Shown: positions 47,940 through 58,298, counted from the stretch's first letter. The stretch: DNA of 64,000 nt from WRAU01 sp964277385 (GCA_964277385.1 OZ195520.1:372001-436000); one strand, 5' to 3'. Numbers and translations are program-made. The notes: a model not told the origin generated them from the letters alone.

Positions 47940-49795
47940 TGAGATATATAGATAGAATAGGAAAATCTTTAGATTTAAAATCTTTAAAGATTGATGAATT
48001 GAAAATTTTATCTTCTGAAATTAGAGAATTTATAGTGGATTCTGTATTTCAGACAGGAGGACACTTAGGATCATCATTAGGTACAGTAGAACTAACTTTA
48101 GCACTACATAGAGTATTTAATTTACCTAAAGACAAATTAGTTTGGGACATAGGGCATCAATCTTACACACATAAGATTCTTAGTGGAAGAAAAGATAATT
48201 TTAATACATTAAGAAAGAAGAATGGGATATCAGGTTTTTCTGCTCCTTTTGAGAGTGAGTATGATAATTTTATAGGAGGTCATAGCTCAACATCAATTTC
48301 AGCGGGATTTGGTTTGAAAAAAGGTTTTGAAATGCAAGGAGATAAATCTAAAGTTATTTCAATAATTGGAGATTCTTCACTAGCTTCAGGTATGGCTTTA
48401 GAAGCGGTTAATCATATTGGATCTACAAAATCAAACATGATTGTGATTCTTAATGATAACGAAATGTCAATTTCAAAACCTCAAGGTGCTTTAAGCAAAT
48501 ATTTTATTAAAATAAAGTCGTCTACATCTTTTTCTTATGTTAAAGAAAAAATAAGAGAATCTACTTCTGATAAACTACCTAAACCCCTATCTTTTTTAGC
48601 AGAAAAAGCAGATTCTCTAACAAGAATTACAAAAGAAGCAAATGTTTTTGAATCTTTAGGATTCTCATATATTGGTGTTCTTGATGGACATGATTTAGAA
48701 ATTTTATTAGAAGTTTTAGAAAATATTAAATATTACGAGTATAGTAAACCAATACTCTTACATATTATTACAAAAAAAGGTAAAGGTTATGTTCATGCCG
48801 AAAATGCCTTAGATGGCTTTCATGGAATAGAGGGAAAAATTCAACAGAATTCAGATGTTGATCCTCAAGGAGAGATATCAAATACAGCTGTTTTTTCTAA
48901 GAGTTTAATAAAAAAAGCAAATGAAGATTCTAAAATCATAGCCATAACAGCTGGTATGCCAAGCGGAACTGGTCTTGATAAGTTTGAAGAAATTTTTCCA
49001 GATAGATTTATTGATGTAGGTATCGCAGAACAGCATGCAGTAACTTTTGCAGCAGGATTAGCAAAATCAGGAATGAAGCCATTCGTTTGTATCTATTCTA
49101 CTTTTATGCAAAGAGCTTATGATCAGGTTGTGCACGATGTTGCTATATCAAGTCTTCCTGTGAGATTTATTATGGATAGAGCAGGTTTCGTAGGTGCTGA
49201 TGGTGCGACTCATCATGGTTTATTAGATTATTTAATGTTTTTATCGTTGCCTAATATTATTTTTATGTCTCCTTCATGCAAAGAAGATATTCCAAAAATG
49301 ATAAGTATAATGAGTGAAATTAACGATAAACCTTCATTTATAAGATTTTCTAAGGCTAAACATATTAATAATTTTTATGCAGATGAAAAAATATCAGTAG
49401 GTAAGGGAAGTATTGTAAAAAAAGGTGAAAATATTGTAATTATATCCATTGGTGAAATATTATTAGAAGCAGTAAAAGCATCAGAATTATTAGAAAAAGA
49501 AGGTATTTTAATCAGTATTGCTGATGCTAAATTTGCAGTGCCTATTGATGAGAATTTAATAATTTCATTATCAAAAAATCATAAAACAATGATTATTTTA
49601 GAAGAAGGATTGGGTGGTGCTTTTGCGAATCTCGTTTTTTCTGTGCTTTCTAAACATAATCTTCTAAATGAAATTAATGTTAGAACTATGCATGTTCCCT
49701 CTACTTTTATTGAGCAAGCAGAAATACAAGAACAAAAACAATTAGCAAAAATAGATAGGGCAAGTATATACAACTTTATTAAGAATTTTATTTAA
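47939..49795 (+). CDS. dxs: 1-deoxy-D-xylulose-5-phosphate synthase
   Basis: The first enzyme of the MEP pathway; it joins pyruvate and glyceraldehyde-3-phosphate with TPP. At 618 residues it has the early H(L/M)GSSLGTVELTLALH block, the TPP motif GDSSLASGMALEA followed by LNDNEMSIS, the DGHD loop, and the transketolase-like domain with DVGIAEQHAVTFAAG and DRAGFVGADGATHHG. It is complete and coupled to ispA by stop/start overlap. Confidence 0.96.
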   Translation: MRYIDRIGKSLDLKSLKIDELKILSSEIREFIVDSVFQTGGHLGSSLGTVELTLALHRVFNLPKDKLVWDIGHQSYTHKILSGRKDNFNTLRKKNGISGFSAPFESEYDNFIGGHSSTSISAGFGLKKGFEMQGDKSKVISIIGDSSLASGMALEAVNHIGSTKSNMIVILNDNEMSISKPQGALSKYFIKIKSSTSFSYVKEKIRESTSDKLPKPLSFLAEKADSLTRITKEANVFESLGFSYIGVLDGHDLEILLEVLENIKYYEYSKPILLHIITKKGKGYVHAENALDGFHGIEGKIQQNSDVDPQGEISNTAVFSKSLIKKANEDSKIIAITAGMPSGTGLDKFEEIFPDRFIDVGIAEQHAVTFAAGLAKSGMKPFVCIYSTFMQRAYDQVVHDVAISSLPVRFIMDRAGFVGADGATHHGLLDYLMFLSLPNIIFMSPSCKEDIPKMISIMSEINDKPSFIRFSKAKHINNFYADEKISVGKGSIVKKGENIVIISIGEILLEAVKASELLEKEGILISIADAKFAVPIDENLIISLSKNHKTMIILEEGLGGAFANLVFSVLSKHNLLNEINVRTMHVPSTFIEQAEIQEQKQLAKIDRASIYNFIKNFI

Positions 49796-49856
49796 AGTTT
49801 ACTTAACTTATATTTTTTGTTAGACTATACTGGTATTGTTATAGAGTATATTAAAC

Positions 49857-51017
49857 ATGTTTAAAATTAGATTCTACTTCTTGCAATTTATATTATTTAC
49901 TGTATTTTTGTCTTTTGGGGCTTCATTAAATGCAGCAACTGATAGTGGTTTATATGGTGGTGGTAGTGTTTTATTTGATGATGAGGTAGAAAAAAATATA
50001 AATATTTCTACAAGTAGAGGAAATATTAGATCCAATTCTCAAAAAGAAAAAGCACCTGAAAAGAATCAAGGCAGAGTAGTAAAAGAAGTTACTCAAATTG
50101 ATAAAAATAGCGTAGAATATGAAAAAAATCAGATAGATTCGGCAGAGAAAAGTATCAAATCAAATTTAAAAAAAGTAGATCGTGAAAAATATTTAGATAA
50201 AAATTCTGTTTTCAAAATAGATCAAGAACAATCTATTTATGGTATTAATCTATTAGTATTGCAAATTAATGTAAAAAGAGATAAAGCTGGAAAAATAATA
50301 GGATTTTTACCAGAAAATGAAACTCAACCTGTAACATACATAGATGAAAAGAATAATCCAGATTACTATTTAAATCTCGATAGAAGTAGCTATAGAGAAA
50401 GAAGCTATGAAAAAGCTGAACTATACGAATCTCATAAAAAATTATTGAGATCTTTTGTAAAAAGAGTTCCAAGAGAACAAGATGCTATAATAATTATGTA
50501 TGTTAATGGATCTAATTTAAAAAATTATTCTAACAGAGAAATGCAGTTAGAAAAAATGGTTTATGCTCAGTTTGTTACCAATTTTTTATATAGAAATAAA
50601 AGAAAGCTTATTATAGAAAAAAGATATGTTGAAGAGATACCAGAAAATGAAATCTTTATGATTATATCTAAATATGAAGGAAATGTGCCACAAAATATAT
50701 ATAATGTTTCAAAGGGAAATATATTGCAATGGCTGTTTAAATATAAAGAATTAGAAAAAGAACAGGTTAAAGGTGCTAACTCTTCTAGAAGTAATTTAGA
50801 AAATACTTTGAAATCTACTACCGCACCTAAAAATCCAGAACTTTTATTAACTCCATTAGAAAGAAATGTAGTTAAGGAGCAAAATAATATAAAAATGAAT
50901 GAAAAAGATCTTTATAAAATCAATACAAGAAAGGTAACTCCTAGAGATGTAACTCCTGAAAATACAGCTCCTAGAAGAACTGTTCCTTATGAAGAAGAAG
51001 TTGAAGAAATAAACTAA
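49857..51017 (+). CDS. Unrecognised secreted protein with charged, proline-bearing tail
   Basis: A 386-residue protein with a clear signal peptide (about 1-26, cut after LNA). The mature protein starts with a Gly/Ser segment (DSGLYGGGSV). It then has a long Lys/Glu/Asn-rich region to about 115, a more ordered middle (QSIYGINLLVLQINVKRD, and strands such as AIIIMYVNGS and IFMIISKYEG) and a basic disordered tail with repeated T-P-R/E steps (VTPRDVTPENTAPRRTVP). No family recognised and no catalytic motif. It follows dxs after 61 bases but could have its own promoter. Location periplasm or cell surface. Confidence 0.7.
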   Translation: MFKIRFYFLQFILFTVFLSFGASLNAATDSGLYGGGSVLFDDEVEKNINISTSRGNIRSNSQKEKAPEKNQGRVVKEVTQIDKNSVEYEKNQIDSAEKSIKSNLKKVDREKYLDKNSVFKIDQEQSIYGINLLVLQINVKRDKAGKIIGFLPENETQPVTYIDEKNNPDYYLNLDRSSYRERSYEKAELYESHKKLLRSFVKRVPREQDAIIIMYVNGSNLKNYSNREMQLEKMVYAQFVTNFLYRNKRKLIIEKRYVEEIPENEIFMIISKYEGNVPQNIYNVSKGNILQWLFKYKELEKEQVKGANSSRSNLENTLKSTTAPKNPELLLTPLERNVVKEQNNIKMNEKDLYKINTRKVTPRDVTPENTAPRRTVPYEEEVEEIN

Positions 51018-51846
51018 AATAAGAAAGTTAATAAAAATAATAATATAAAAAAGAGTTTTATCTGTAAGGTAATAGTTGTTATAGCAAAAAAATATTAATT
51101 ACTTGTGCAATATATGGCATATTGTATGTAAAAAATATTTTAATATAAAAAATAGATATAGTTTTTTTATATAAATTAGATATTTTAAATTTGTGAGTGT
51201 GAAAACTTCTTATAAGGATTATAGGTAAATAAGTCTAATTCCTTACCATTTTGTGTTTCTAATTAATATTTTAGAGGCTATTAAATGAATCTAATTTTAA
51301 AAAAAAATCAGCACAAATTTCTTACTAAAAAATTATAAATATTTTTATTATTGTGTATTTTTTATATAATTAATTTAACTTTAGGTAGCATATAATTTTT
51401 GATCAGAAGGATATAGTTAAAAAACTCAAAAATTTATAATTGCTATAATTGACTTTATTATATATAAAATAACCTTTATCATACAATATTTTTTATCAAC
51501 AAAAACTATATTTGTTAAAACAAAAAGAAAAATATAATTCCCTTGTGTAAATTATTTTCTTTTAAATTGCTTTAATTTTTGGATGTAAAAAACTATTATG
51601 GAAATTATGTGCAAAAGAAAATCCAATTTCTGATGATTTCATATTTATAATATAAAAAAAGATAGAATTAATTAAAAAAATTTCATTATATTAATAATAA
51701 GTTATTAAACTAATAAAATTAGAAGATTGTCGTATTTAAAACAGTGATTAAGTGGATTTTTTTGGGTGATTTTTTATAATAAACAAAACGCTTCTCAAAA
51801 TTAAAAAAAGCCTCTACATTTTAGAATATATAGAGGCTGAAGCATA
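51018..51846. other. Longest gene-free stretch (829 bases)
   Basis: Very AT-rich. At its right end lies the terminator of the BOF gene (51807-51840). A poor hairpin near 51216-51246 is the only other structure noticed. I see no conserved frame, tRNA or repeat; it is probably decayed sequence. Confidence 0.4.
51807..51840 (-). terminator. Terminator of the tandem-BOF gene
   Basis: On the minus strand, AGCCTCTA pairs with TAGAGGCT and is followed by TTTTTTT. It starts seven bases after the stop codon of the gene at 51847. Confidence 0.88.
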
Positions 51847-52641
51847 TTATTCGGACAATTCTTGTTCTTCCTGATATTCTTCTTCTTCGTTATATAATTC
51901 TTCTCCCTTATATATAGATTTAGCTTTATTTACAGCATCAACAAAAGGATCTTCTGAAGGAGTATTTAAGACATGAATCCTATTAGCTTTAATACTAACT
52001 TTTTCTAAAAAAGGTTTATCTAAAAATCCTTGTAATATAATATGAGAATCAACAATATCTGGATTTTCCTTTAAGAAAGAATCTCTTGCATTGTGAACTT
52101 TGAAATTTATTTCAACAACAATTTCACTTCCTTCATCATCTTTTAGTAAAAGCGTATGGTTGTTTGACATTTTTAAAACAGTACCAGATAAAATTACCTG
52201 ATCTTTATTGTTTAATTTTTTTGCAGCCTTAATGGTTAATACTTCTGAAAAATCTCCATTAATAGCATTAATAAAAGGATCTAAAGAGGGGGCAGTAATA
52301 ACTTCTATTCTTGTAACCTCTAGTGTAGTTTGTTTTAAAAGTTCTTTATCAGTTGTAGCTTCAATTACCACAATTGCACCAACTAAATAAGGGTATTTAG
52401 AAAAAAAATCATCATTTTCTATATCGGTTTCAAAATTAAGTTCTATTTTAATTTTTCCAGTTTTATCTTCTATTATAAACTCTTTATTTCCAAGAGATTT
52501 AATAATTGTTCCAGATAGTATGATAGGCTCTTTGTCAGATTTTAATTTGATAGATTTAACGGTATCGGTTGAAGAATTAGCATAAGATATTGTAGAAACA
52601 AATCCAAGTATTAAGGTTAAGTATAATATACACAATTTCAT
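51847..52641 (-). CDS. Periplasmic protein with two tandem BOF (YgiW-type OB-fold) domains
   Basis: A 264-residue protein with a signal peptide (about 1-21). Two similar domains follow. The first, about 35-115, has PIILSGTIIKSLGNKEFIIEDKTG (in part) and VTRIEVI. The second, about 140-230, has VILSGTVLKMSNNHTLLLKDDEG (in part) and ANRIHVL. Both are followed by the same linker type, PS.DPF..A(I/V)N. The pattern matches the bacterial OB-fold family of YgiW/YdeI, small periplasmic proteins linked to stress and cation tolerance. Two copies in one chain is unusual. The C-terminal 20 residues are nearly all acidic. It stands alone, divergent from dxr. Confidence 0.75.
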   Translation of the reverse strand: MKLCILYLTLILGFVSTISYANSSTDTVKSIKLKSDKEPIILSGTIIKSLGNKEFIIEDKTGKIKIELNFETDIENDDFFSKYPYLVGAIVVIEATTDKELLKQTTLEVTRIEVITAPSLDPFINAINGDFSEVLTIKAAKKLNNKDQVILSGTVLKMSNNHTLLLKDDEGSEIVVEINFKVHNARDSFLKENPDIVDSHIILQGFLDKPFLEKVSIKANRIHVLNTPSEDPFVDAVNKAKSIYKGEELYNEEEEYQEEQELSE

Positions 52642-52805
52642 AAAAAACTATCCAAATAATGTTGAAATTATATTGAATATTAACACAAATTTATATATAG
52701 TGCAAGGTTTGAACAAGAGGTTTAATTATTTGTATAAAAAATTAGTGGTTTATTAGCCCTTTAAAAGGTATAATAAATTTTTCTAAGTGTGCAGATGGTA
52801 AAAAT

Positions 52806-53993
52806 ATGTTATTAAAAAAAAGAGTATCAGTTATAGGTTCAACAGGAAGTGTAGGGAATTCTGCCTATAATGTTATTAAACAAAATAAAGAAATATTTGT
52901 AGTAGAGGCACTGATCGCACGATCTAATTATGAAAATTTAGCACAACAAGCAAAAAACTTAAATGCTGAGAAAGTTTTTATAGAAGACGAAAGTAAATAT
53001 CAAGAGTTATTAAAAGAATTACAAAACACAAAAATTAAGGTTTTTGGTGGTAAACAAGAGATAATAAATTTTATAGAGAAGGAAAATACATCAGATACAT
53101 TGCTAATTTGTTCATCGGGATATGAAAGTCTTGCTTATTTTTATGGAGCATTAAAGGGTAATAAAAATATAGCAATTGCAAATAAAGAATCAATAGTATG
53201 TGGTGGAAATTTTGTCACAAAAGCTATAAAAGATTCACAAGCACAAGTTATACCAGTAGATTCGGAGCATAGTGCATTATTTCAAGCTATGCTAGCAGGT
53301 AGAAAAGAAGAAATACAAAACATAATAATTACAGCATCTGGTGGTTCTTTTGTAGATTATTCCTTAGATGATCTATCAAAGGTTACAAAAGAACAAGCTC
53401 TGAATCATCCAGTTTGGTATATGGGAAAAAAAATTACGGTAGATTCTTCAACTCTTATAAATAAAGCGCTAGAAGTAATAGAGGCTTCATATTTATTTGA
53501 TATTGATGAATCTAATATAGAAGTACTAATACATAGGCAATCAATACTGCATGGTGGTGTTAATTATAAAGATGGAAGTTTTATGGGGCATTTTTCTTAT
53601 CCATCTATGGAAATACCAGTTGCTTATGGTTTATTTTACCCCAATAGAATAAACACTTCCGTAAAACAATTAAATTTAGTTGAAATTTCTAATTTAAAAT
53701 TTGAAAAATTAAATGAAGAAAGATTTACAGCCATATCATTAGCTCGTGAATCATTGAAATTAAAAAAGAATTACACCTGTACATTAAATGTTGCAAACGA
53801 AATAGCGGTAGAAGCATTTTTAAGTGATAAAATTAGCTTTAATAAAATTATAGATGTGATAGAATATAGTCTAGATAAAGTAGAACCACTAGATATAAAT
53901 AACGTATCAGATATTGAAAATTCAGTAGAAATATCTAAAATAGTAGCAAAAGAATATATAAATAAAATTATTTTAAAAGGTATAAATGTTTGA
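52806..53993 (+). CDS. dxr: 1-deoxy-D-xylulose 5-phosphate reductoisomerase
   Basis: The second enzyme of the MEP pathway, NADPH-dependent. At 395 residues it has the cofactor loop GSTGSVG (11-17), ANKES, the substrate/metal block VDSEHSA, ASGGSF, and HPVWYMGKKITVDSSTLINKALEVIEA (in part). It is complete. The last bases overlap the rseP start by eight bases, so the two are translationally coupled; dxr-rseP-bamA is a widespread order. Confidence 0.96.
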   Translation: MLLKKRVSVIGSTGSVGNSAYNVIKQNKEIFVVEALIARSNYENLAQQAKNLNAEKVFIEDESKYQELLKELQNTKIKVFGGKQEIINFIEKENTSDTLLICSSGYESLAYFYGALKGNKNIAIANKESIVCGGNFVTKAIKDSQAQVIPVDSEHSALFQAMLAGRKEEIQNIIITASGGSFVDYSLDDLSKVTKEQALNHPVWYMGKKITVDSSTLINKALEVIEASYLFDIDESNIEVLIHRQSILHGGVNYKDGSFMGHFSYPSMEIPVAYGLFYPNRINTSVKQLNLVEISNLKFEKLNEERFTAISLARESLKLKKNYTCTLNVANEIAVEAFLSDKISFNKIIDVIEYSLDKVEPLDINNVSDIENSVEISKIVAKEYINKIILKGINV

Positions 53994-55068
53994 TATTATA
54001 AATTTCATTAAAGAATACATTTTAGGATTTTTCTTGCTGATTTCCATACTTGTATTTGTACATGAATATGGTCACTATGTTTTTGCAAAAATATTTAAAG
54101 TGAAAGTAGAATCATTTTCAATCGGGTTTGGACCAGAAATATTGGGTTGGACAGATAAATCTGGAACGAGATGGAAAATTTGTCCTATACCATTTGGTGG
54201 ATATGTAAAAATGAAAGGAGAGATGATAGAAACAGAATCTAATTCTTCTAAAGATCTTGATCCCGAGGATTTTCAATCAAAAACACTATTGCAAAAATCT
54301 TTAATTGTTTTTGCAGGACCTTTGTTTAACTTAATTTTCCCTATATTTATATTACTGTTTATCTATTACTTTTCCGGTGTTCATACTATTATTCCTAAAA
54401 TAGATAAAATACTGGAAACAAGTCCAGCATATAATCTTTTACAAAAAGATGACATAATTCTTGAAGCGAATTCAAAAAAAATTAAAGATTTTTCAGATCT
54501 ACAGCAAGTAATAGTCATGTTGCCAAACTCTTTAGTAAAACTAAAAATACAAAGGGGAGCTGAAATTATAGACCTAGAGGTAAAAACAACTTCTAGAGAG
54601 GAAAAAGGTTATACTATAGGTTTATTAGGAGTTACACCATCATCAGAGGGAGTAACTTATTATAAATATTCTTTTTCAAAATCATTAGGTTATACATACA
54701 ATACATATATTGATGTGGTTGATTTAATGTTAAAAGGTTTAGGAAATTTATTTATTGGTAATGTAAAGTTAGATGATATTGGTGGTCCTATTAAAATTGC
54801 GGAATTATCTGGAGATTCACTACAAAAAGGTTTAAATTCTTGGATGTTTTTTATAGCTATGTTATCTTTAAATTTAGCAATAATTAATTTAATACCAATA
54901 CCAGCTCTTGATGGTGGGCATTTATTAATATATTTAATTCAAGCTGTAACAAGAAAAAAAATTAGTTTTAAAGTTCAAGGTTTTTTAATGCAAATAGGAT
55001 TTATGTTCTTAATCGGAATCATGGTTTTAGTAGTATTAAAAGATATATTGTCTTTTGTTTTAAAGTAA
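53986..55068 (+). CDS. rseP: Site-2 (RseP-type) intramembrane zinc protease
   Basis: Cleaves membrane proteins such as anti-sigma factors and signal-peptide remnants inside the inner membrane. At 360 residues, shorter than the E. coli form, it has the zinc motif HEYGH (26-30) in the first helix. It has one PDZ-like domain (about 130-210) where E. coli has two, and the second metal motif NLIPIPALDGGH near 303-314. It overlaps dxr and is 11 bases before bamA. Confidence 0.94.
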   Translation: MFDIINFIKEYILGFFLLISILVFVHEYGHYVFAKIFKVKVESFSIGFGPEILGWTDKSGTRWKICPIPFGGYVKMKGEMIETESNSSKDLDPEDFQSKTLLQKSLIVFAGPLFNLIFPIFILLFIYYFSGVHTIIPKIDKILETSPAYNLLQKDDIILEANSKKIKDFSDLQQVIVMLPNSLVKLKIQRGAEIIDLEVKTTSREEKGYTIGLLGVTPSSEGVTYYKYSFSKSLGYTYNTYIDVVDLMLKGLGNLFIGNVKLDDIGGPIKIAELSGDSLQKGLNSWMFFIAMLSLNLAIINLIPIPALDGGHLLIYLIQAVTRKKISFKVQGFLMQIGFMFLIGIMVLVVLKDILSFVLK

Positions 55069-55079
55069 GATAGATTTTT

Positions 55080-57362
55080 ATGAAAATATTTAAAATTATT
55101 GTTTTAATAACCATTATTTCTTTTGCTATAAATAAAGTATTTGCTGAACAAGTAAAGGGAATATCTATTTCTGGTAATAGTAGGGTAGTTTCTGATTATA
55201 TAGAAAGTTTATTATCTGTTGAGGTATCTGAAAACTATTCTCAAGAGAGTCTTAATTATGATTTAAAGAGACTATATGCAACAGACCTTTTTGAAAAAAT
55301 AACAGGTAGTTTTGAAAATGGGTTAATTTCTATTAATGTTATAGAAAATCCTCTAGTAGAAAACATTGTTTTTAGTGGCAATTCTAAACTAAAAGAAGAT
55401 GTTTTACTTAAGGAAATTGTATCTAAAAAGAGATCTACGTTCTCTCAAAATAGACTAAACTTAGATCTTCAAAGAATCACAGATCTTTATTATAAAAATG
55501 GATACTTTTCAGCATCAGTTAATTATGAAATTAAAGAAAAAGAATATAACAGGTTAGATATTGAGTTTAAGATTCAAGAAGGAAAAAAAACAGTTATAGA
55601 TACAATTGTATTTGTTGGAAATAAGTCCTTCCCTAAAAAAGAATTAGAATCACAAATGCTTACAAAAGAATCTAAATGGTACAGATTTTTTAATGCGGGA
55701 GATATTTATGATATTAACAGGATATTATATGATGGTGAATTATTAAGACAATTTTATTTAGAAAATGGTTATCCAAATTTTAGTGTTCTTTCTAATTTTT
55801 CAGAGCTATCATTGCAAAATGGTTTTGCTATTACTTATGTAATAGAAGAAGGAGAAAGATATAAATTTGGTGATGTTTCTCTATCTATAAGATTACTAGA
55901 TTTATTGCAATATGAAGATGTGATATTGCAAGAAATTACGCTTCTTAGTAGAGAAGCTTGGTTTAAAAATAGTTTATTACAAAAACAGGTTTTTAAAATA
56001 AAAGATAGAATAAATTCTATTGGTTATCAATTTGTTAGTGTTGAACCTCAAATGATATTTAATGATGTTTCAAAAAGAGTAGATATTGTTTTTGTTATAA
56101 AAGAGCAAGACAGATTATTTATAGATCAAATAAATATTAAAGGAAATAAAAGAAGTAGAGATTATGTAGTTAGAAGAGAATTAAAGTTTTCCGAACAAGA
56201 CGCTTATGATTCAGATAGAATTGCGATAGCTCAAAGAAATTTATACAGAACTGGATATTTTTCTTCTGTAAATATTTCAGACTCAATCTCAGATGAAGTA
56301 GGGAAAATCAATTTAGATATAAATTTAGAAGAAGTGTCAACAGGTTCAATATCTGTTGGTGGTGGTTTTTCTACAGTAGATAAACTTCAGTTTGAAGCAG
56401 GATACACAGAAACAAATCTTTTTGGTACGGGTAATTATTTTGGTATTAATTTGAACATTTCTCAAAAAACTCAGGTTTATAATATTTCTCTTAGCAATCC
56501 TTATTTCTTAGGTCGTGAGTTATATGCTAGTGGTTCTATTTACAGAAAAGATACAGGATCAAGTAACTTTTCTAACTACACTCTTTATAAAAATTTAGAA
56601 CAAGGTATATCAACATCAATAGGATACAGATTAACAGAAAATGTTTCACAAAGATGGGGATACAGTTTATTCTATAGAAATATTTACCAACTAGATCAAT
56701 CTGTTTCTCAAAGTATCAAAGAAATAGCAGGAACTTCATTTGTATCAATGTTTTCACATACTATATCTTATGATACTACTGATAATCCTATATTTGTTAC
56801 AAAAGGGTTAGATTTAAGTTTATACACTGAATATGCTGGTGTTTTTGGAGATAGTAATTATATAAAAAATACAGCTAGAGCTATTTGGTATTATTCAATT
56901 TATGAAGAAGTTGTATTCTCTGCCCTTGGTTCTGTTGGTGCTGTAGAAGGTCTAGGAGGACAAAAGGTCAAAATAGTAGATAAATATAACCTTGGAGGCC
57001 CAACTCTAAGAGGATTTAGAATGGGAGTAAATTATGGCGGAGTAGGTCCAATAGATTTAAAAACCCAAGAAACGCTTGGTGGTAAATATATGTTTAGAGG
57101 ATCTTTCCAAGTAGAAACTCCAATGCCTGGTGTTAAACAATACGGATTGTTAATTTATACCTTTACAGATTTTGGTATGGTAACAGATTTTTATAAAGAC
57201 CCTGCAATACTAGATACACAAACACTAAGAGTATCTATAGGTGTGGGATTATCTTGGAGATCGCCAGCTGGTATTATTAGTTTAGATTTCGGATATCCAG
57301 TTAGAAAAGATCCTAGTGATGCTGTTGAAAGAATTTTCTTAAATTTTGGAACAAGAATATAA
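55080..57362 (+). CDS. bamA: Outer-membrane protein assembly factor BamA
   Basis: The essential barrel insertase of the outer membrane. At 760 residues it has a signal peptide (about 1-22), five POTRA domains to about 415 and a 16-stranded barrel. The loop motif LRGF (in GGPTLRGFRMG) corresponds to the conserved VRGF. The C-terminus reads NFGTRI, so the last residue is Ile where most BamA proteins end in an aromatic residue; the porin in this window ends in Phe as usual. It is the third gene of the dxr-rseP-bamA unit and is followed by a hairpin. Confidence 0.96.
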   Translation: MKIFKIIVLITIISFAINKVFAEQVKGISISGNSRVVSDYIESLLSVEVSENYSQESLNYDLKRLYATDLFEKITGSFENGLISINVIENPLVENIVFSGNSKLKEDVLLKEIVSKKRSTFSQNRLNLDLQRITDLYYKNGYFSASVNYEIKEKEYNRLDIEFKIQEGKKTVIDTIVFVGNKSFPKKELESQMLTKESKWYRFFNAGDIYDINRILYDGELLRQFYLENGYPNFSVLSNFSELSLQNGFAITYVIEEGERYKFGDVSLSIRLLDLLQYEDVILQEITLLSREAWFKNSLLQKQVFKIKDRINSIGYQFVSVEPQMIFNDVSKRVDIVFVIKEQDRLFIDQINIKGNKRSRDYVVRRELKFSEQDAYDSDRIAIAQRNLYRTGYFSSVNISDSISDEVGKINLDINLEEVSTGSISVGGGFSTVDKLQFEAGYTETNLFGTGNYFGINLNISQKTQVYNISLSNPYFLGRELYASGSIYRKDTGSSNFSNYTLYKNLEQGISTSIGYRLTENVSQRWGYSLFYRNIYQLDQSVSQSIKEIAGTSFVSMFSHTISYDTTDNPIFVTKGLDLSLYTEYAGVFGDSNYIKNTARAIWYYSIYEEVVFSALGSVGAVEGLGGQKVKIVDKYNLGGPTLRGFRMGVNYGGVGPIDLKTQETLGGKYMFRGSFQVETPMPGVKQYGLLIYTFTDFGMVTDFYKDPAILDTQTLRVSIGVGLSWRSPAGIISLDFGYPVRKDPSDAVERIFLNFGTRI

Positions 57363-57369
57363 TTTACTA

Positions 57370-57399
57370 ATCACTATTTTATAATAATAAAATAGTGAT
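57370..57399 (+). terminator. Hairpin after bamA
   Basis: A perfect 13-bp stem (ATCACTATTTTAT with ATAAAATAGTGAT) and a four-base loop, eight bases after the stop. No clean T-run follows, so termination is likely but not certain. Confidence 0.6.
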
Positions 57400-57701
57400 A
57401 GGAATTTTACAGGTTTATCATTAAGATAGCTAATTTTTAAAAATAACAACAATATGTATTAATGTAAGTTGAAAACTTTATTTTTGACTCTATCTGATAT
57501 ATAATATCTTTATGTTATTTATATAATAAGTAACAAATTTACAAAAATATGTTAATAAACATTCAAAATTACCATAATGGTATAAATAAAAAATAATTAT
57601 TTTATGGTACTATTACTCAGGCATTGAAAATATTTTTTATGCTAAAGGGTAAGTTAATTAAAATTATGATGATTTAAAAATTAGGATTTTTAAATAAAAA
57701 T
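57400..57701. other. Intergenic stretch before the acetyltransferase gene
   Basis: About 300 bases of AT-rich sequence with no supported gene, RNA or repeat beyond the bamA hairpin at its edge. The acetyltransferase promoter is presumably here. Confidence 0.35.
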
Positions 57702-58298
57702 ATGACAATAGAAATTTATAATGCAACAGAAGAAGATGCTCATATAGTGGCTCAATTAATGTATAAAGCTTTGGGTGATTATGCAAATTTTTTAATGATG
57801 ACAGATAATGAAGAGGCTATTCTTAGTAGAATTCAAATTTGTTTTAAATCTCCAGAAGTGAATCAACTTCATCAATCTAACTTTATTATAGCTTGGCTAG
57901 ATGGTTTTGTTGTAGGAGAGTGTTCTTCTTATGCTGGCAATAAAATAGAGCAGTACAATAAAAATCTATCAGATATAATTTCAGAATTTCATGAAAAAGA
58001 AGATAAAATAGAACATGTAGTAGAATTACTAGAATATCTTAAAGAAGCCAATAAAGATGAGTATTATATGGATACAATTTCAGTAGATCCTGATTATAGA
58101 GGTCGTGGGATTGCCCAGCTTTTAATAAATAAAGTATGTGAACGAGCTATTACAGAGGGATTTTCTAAACTAGCACTTGTTGTGCAAGAAGGTAAAGAAT
58201 ATCTTTTAGATTACTATAGTTCACTAGGGTTTGAATTCTATGAAAAGAGAGATCTAGGAGGTATTAACTATTATAGACTTATAAAAAATTTAAAATAA
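57702..58298 (+). CDS. GNAT-family N-acetyltransferase
   Basis: A 198-residue acetyl-CoA-dependent transferase. The GNAT core is in the second half: MDTISVDPDYRGRGIAQLL (motif A, with the RGRGIA pyrophosphate loop near 130-135), a helix, then LVVQEGKEYLLDYYSSLGFEFY (motif B). The N-terminal half carries an acidic insertion (about 85-110). The substrate is unknown. It is complete. A Mu-like element begins six bases after its stop codon. Confidence 0.85.
   Translation: MTIEIYNATEEDAHIVAQLMYKALGDYANFLMMTDNEEAILSRIQICFKSPEVNQLHQSNFIIAWLDGFVVGECSSYAGNKIEQYNKNLSDIISEFHEKEDKIEHVVELLEYLKEANKDEYYMDTISVDPDYRGRGIAQLLINKVCERAITEGFSKLALVVQEGKEYLLDYYSSLGFEFYEKRDLGGINYYRLIKNLK

Noticed and set aside
51018..51846. 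Small RNA in the 829-base gene-free stretch
   Set aside because: Only poor AT-rich hairpins and no clear promoter-terminator pair are visible.
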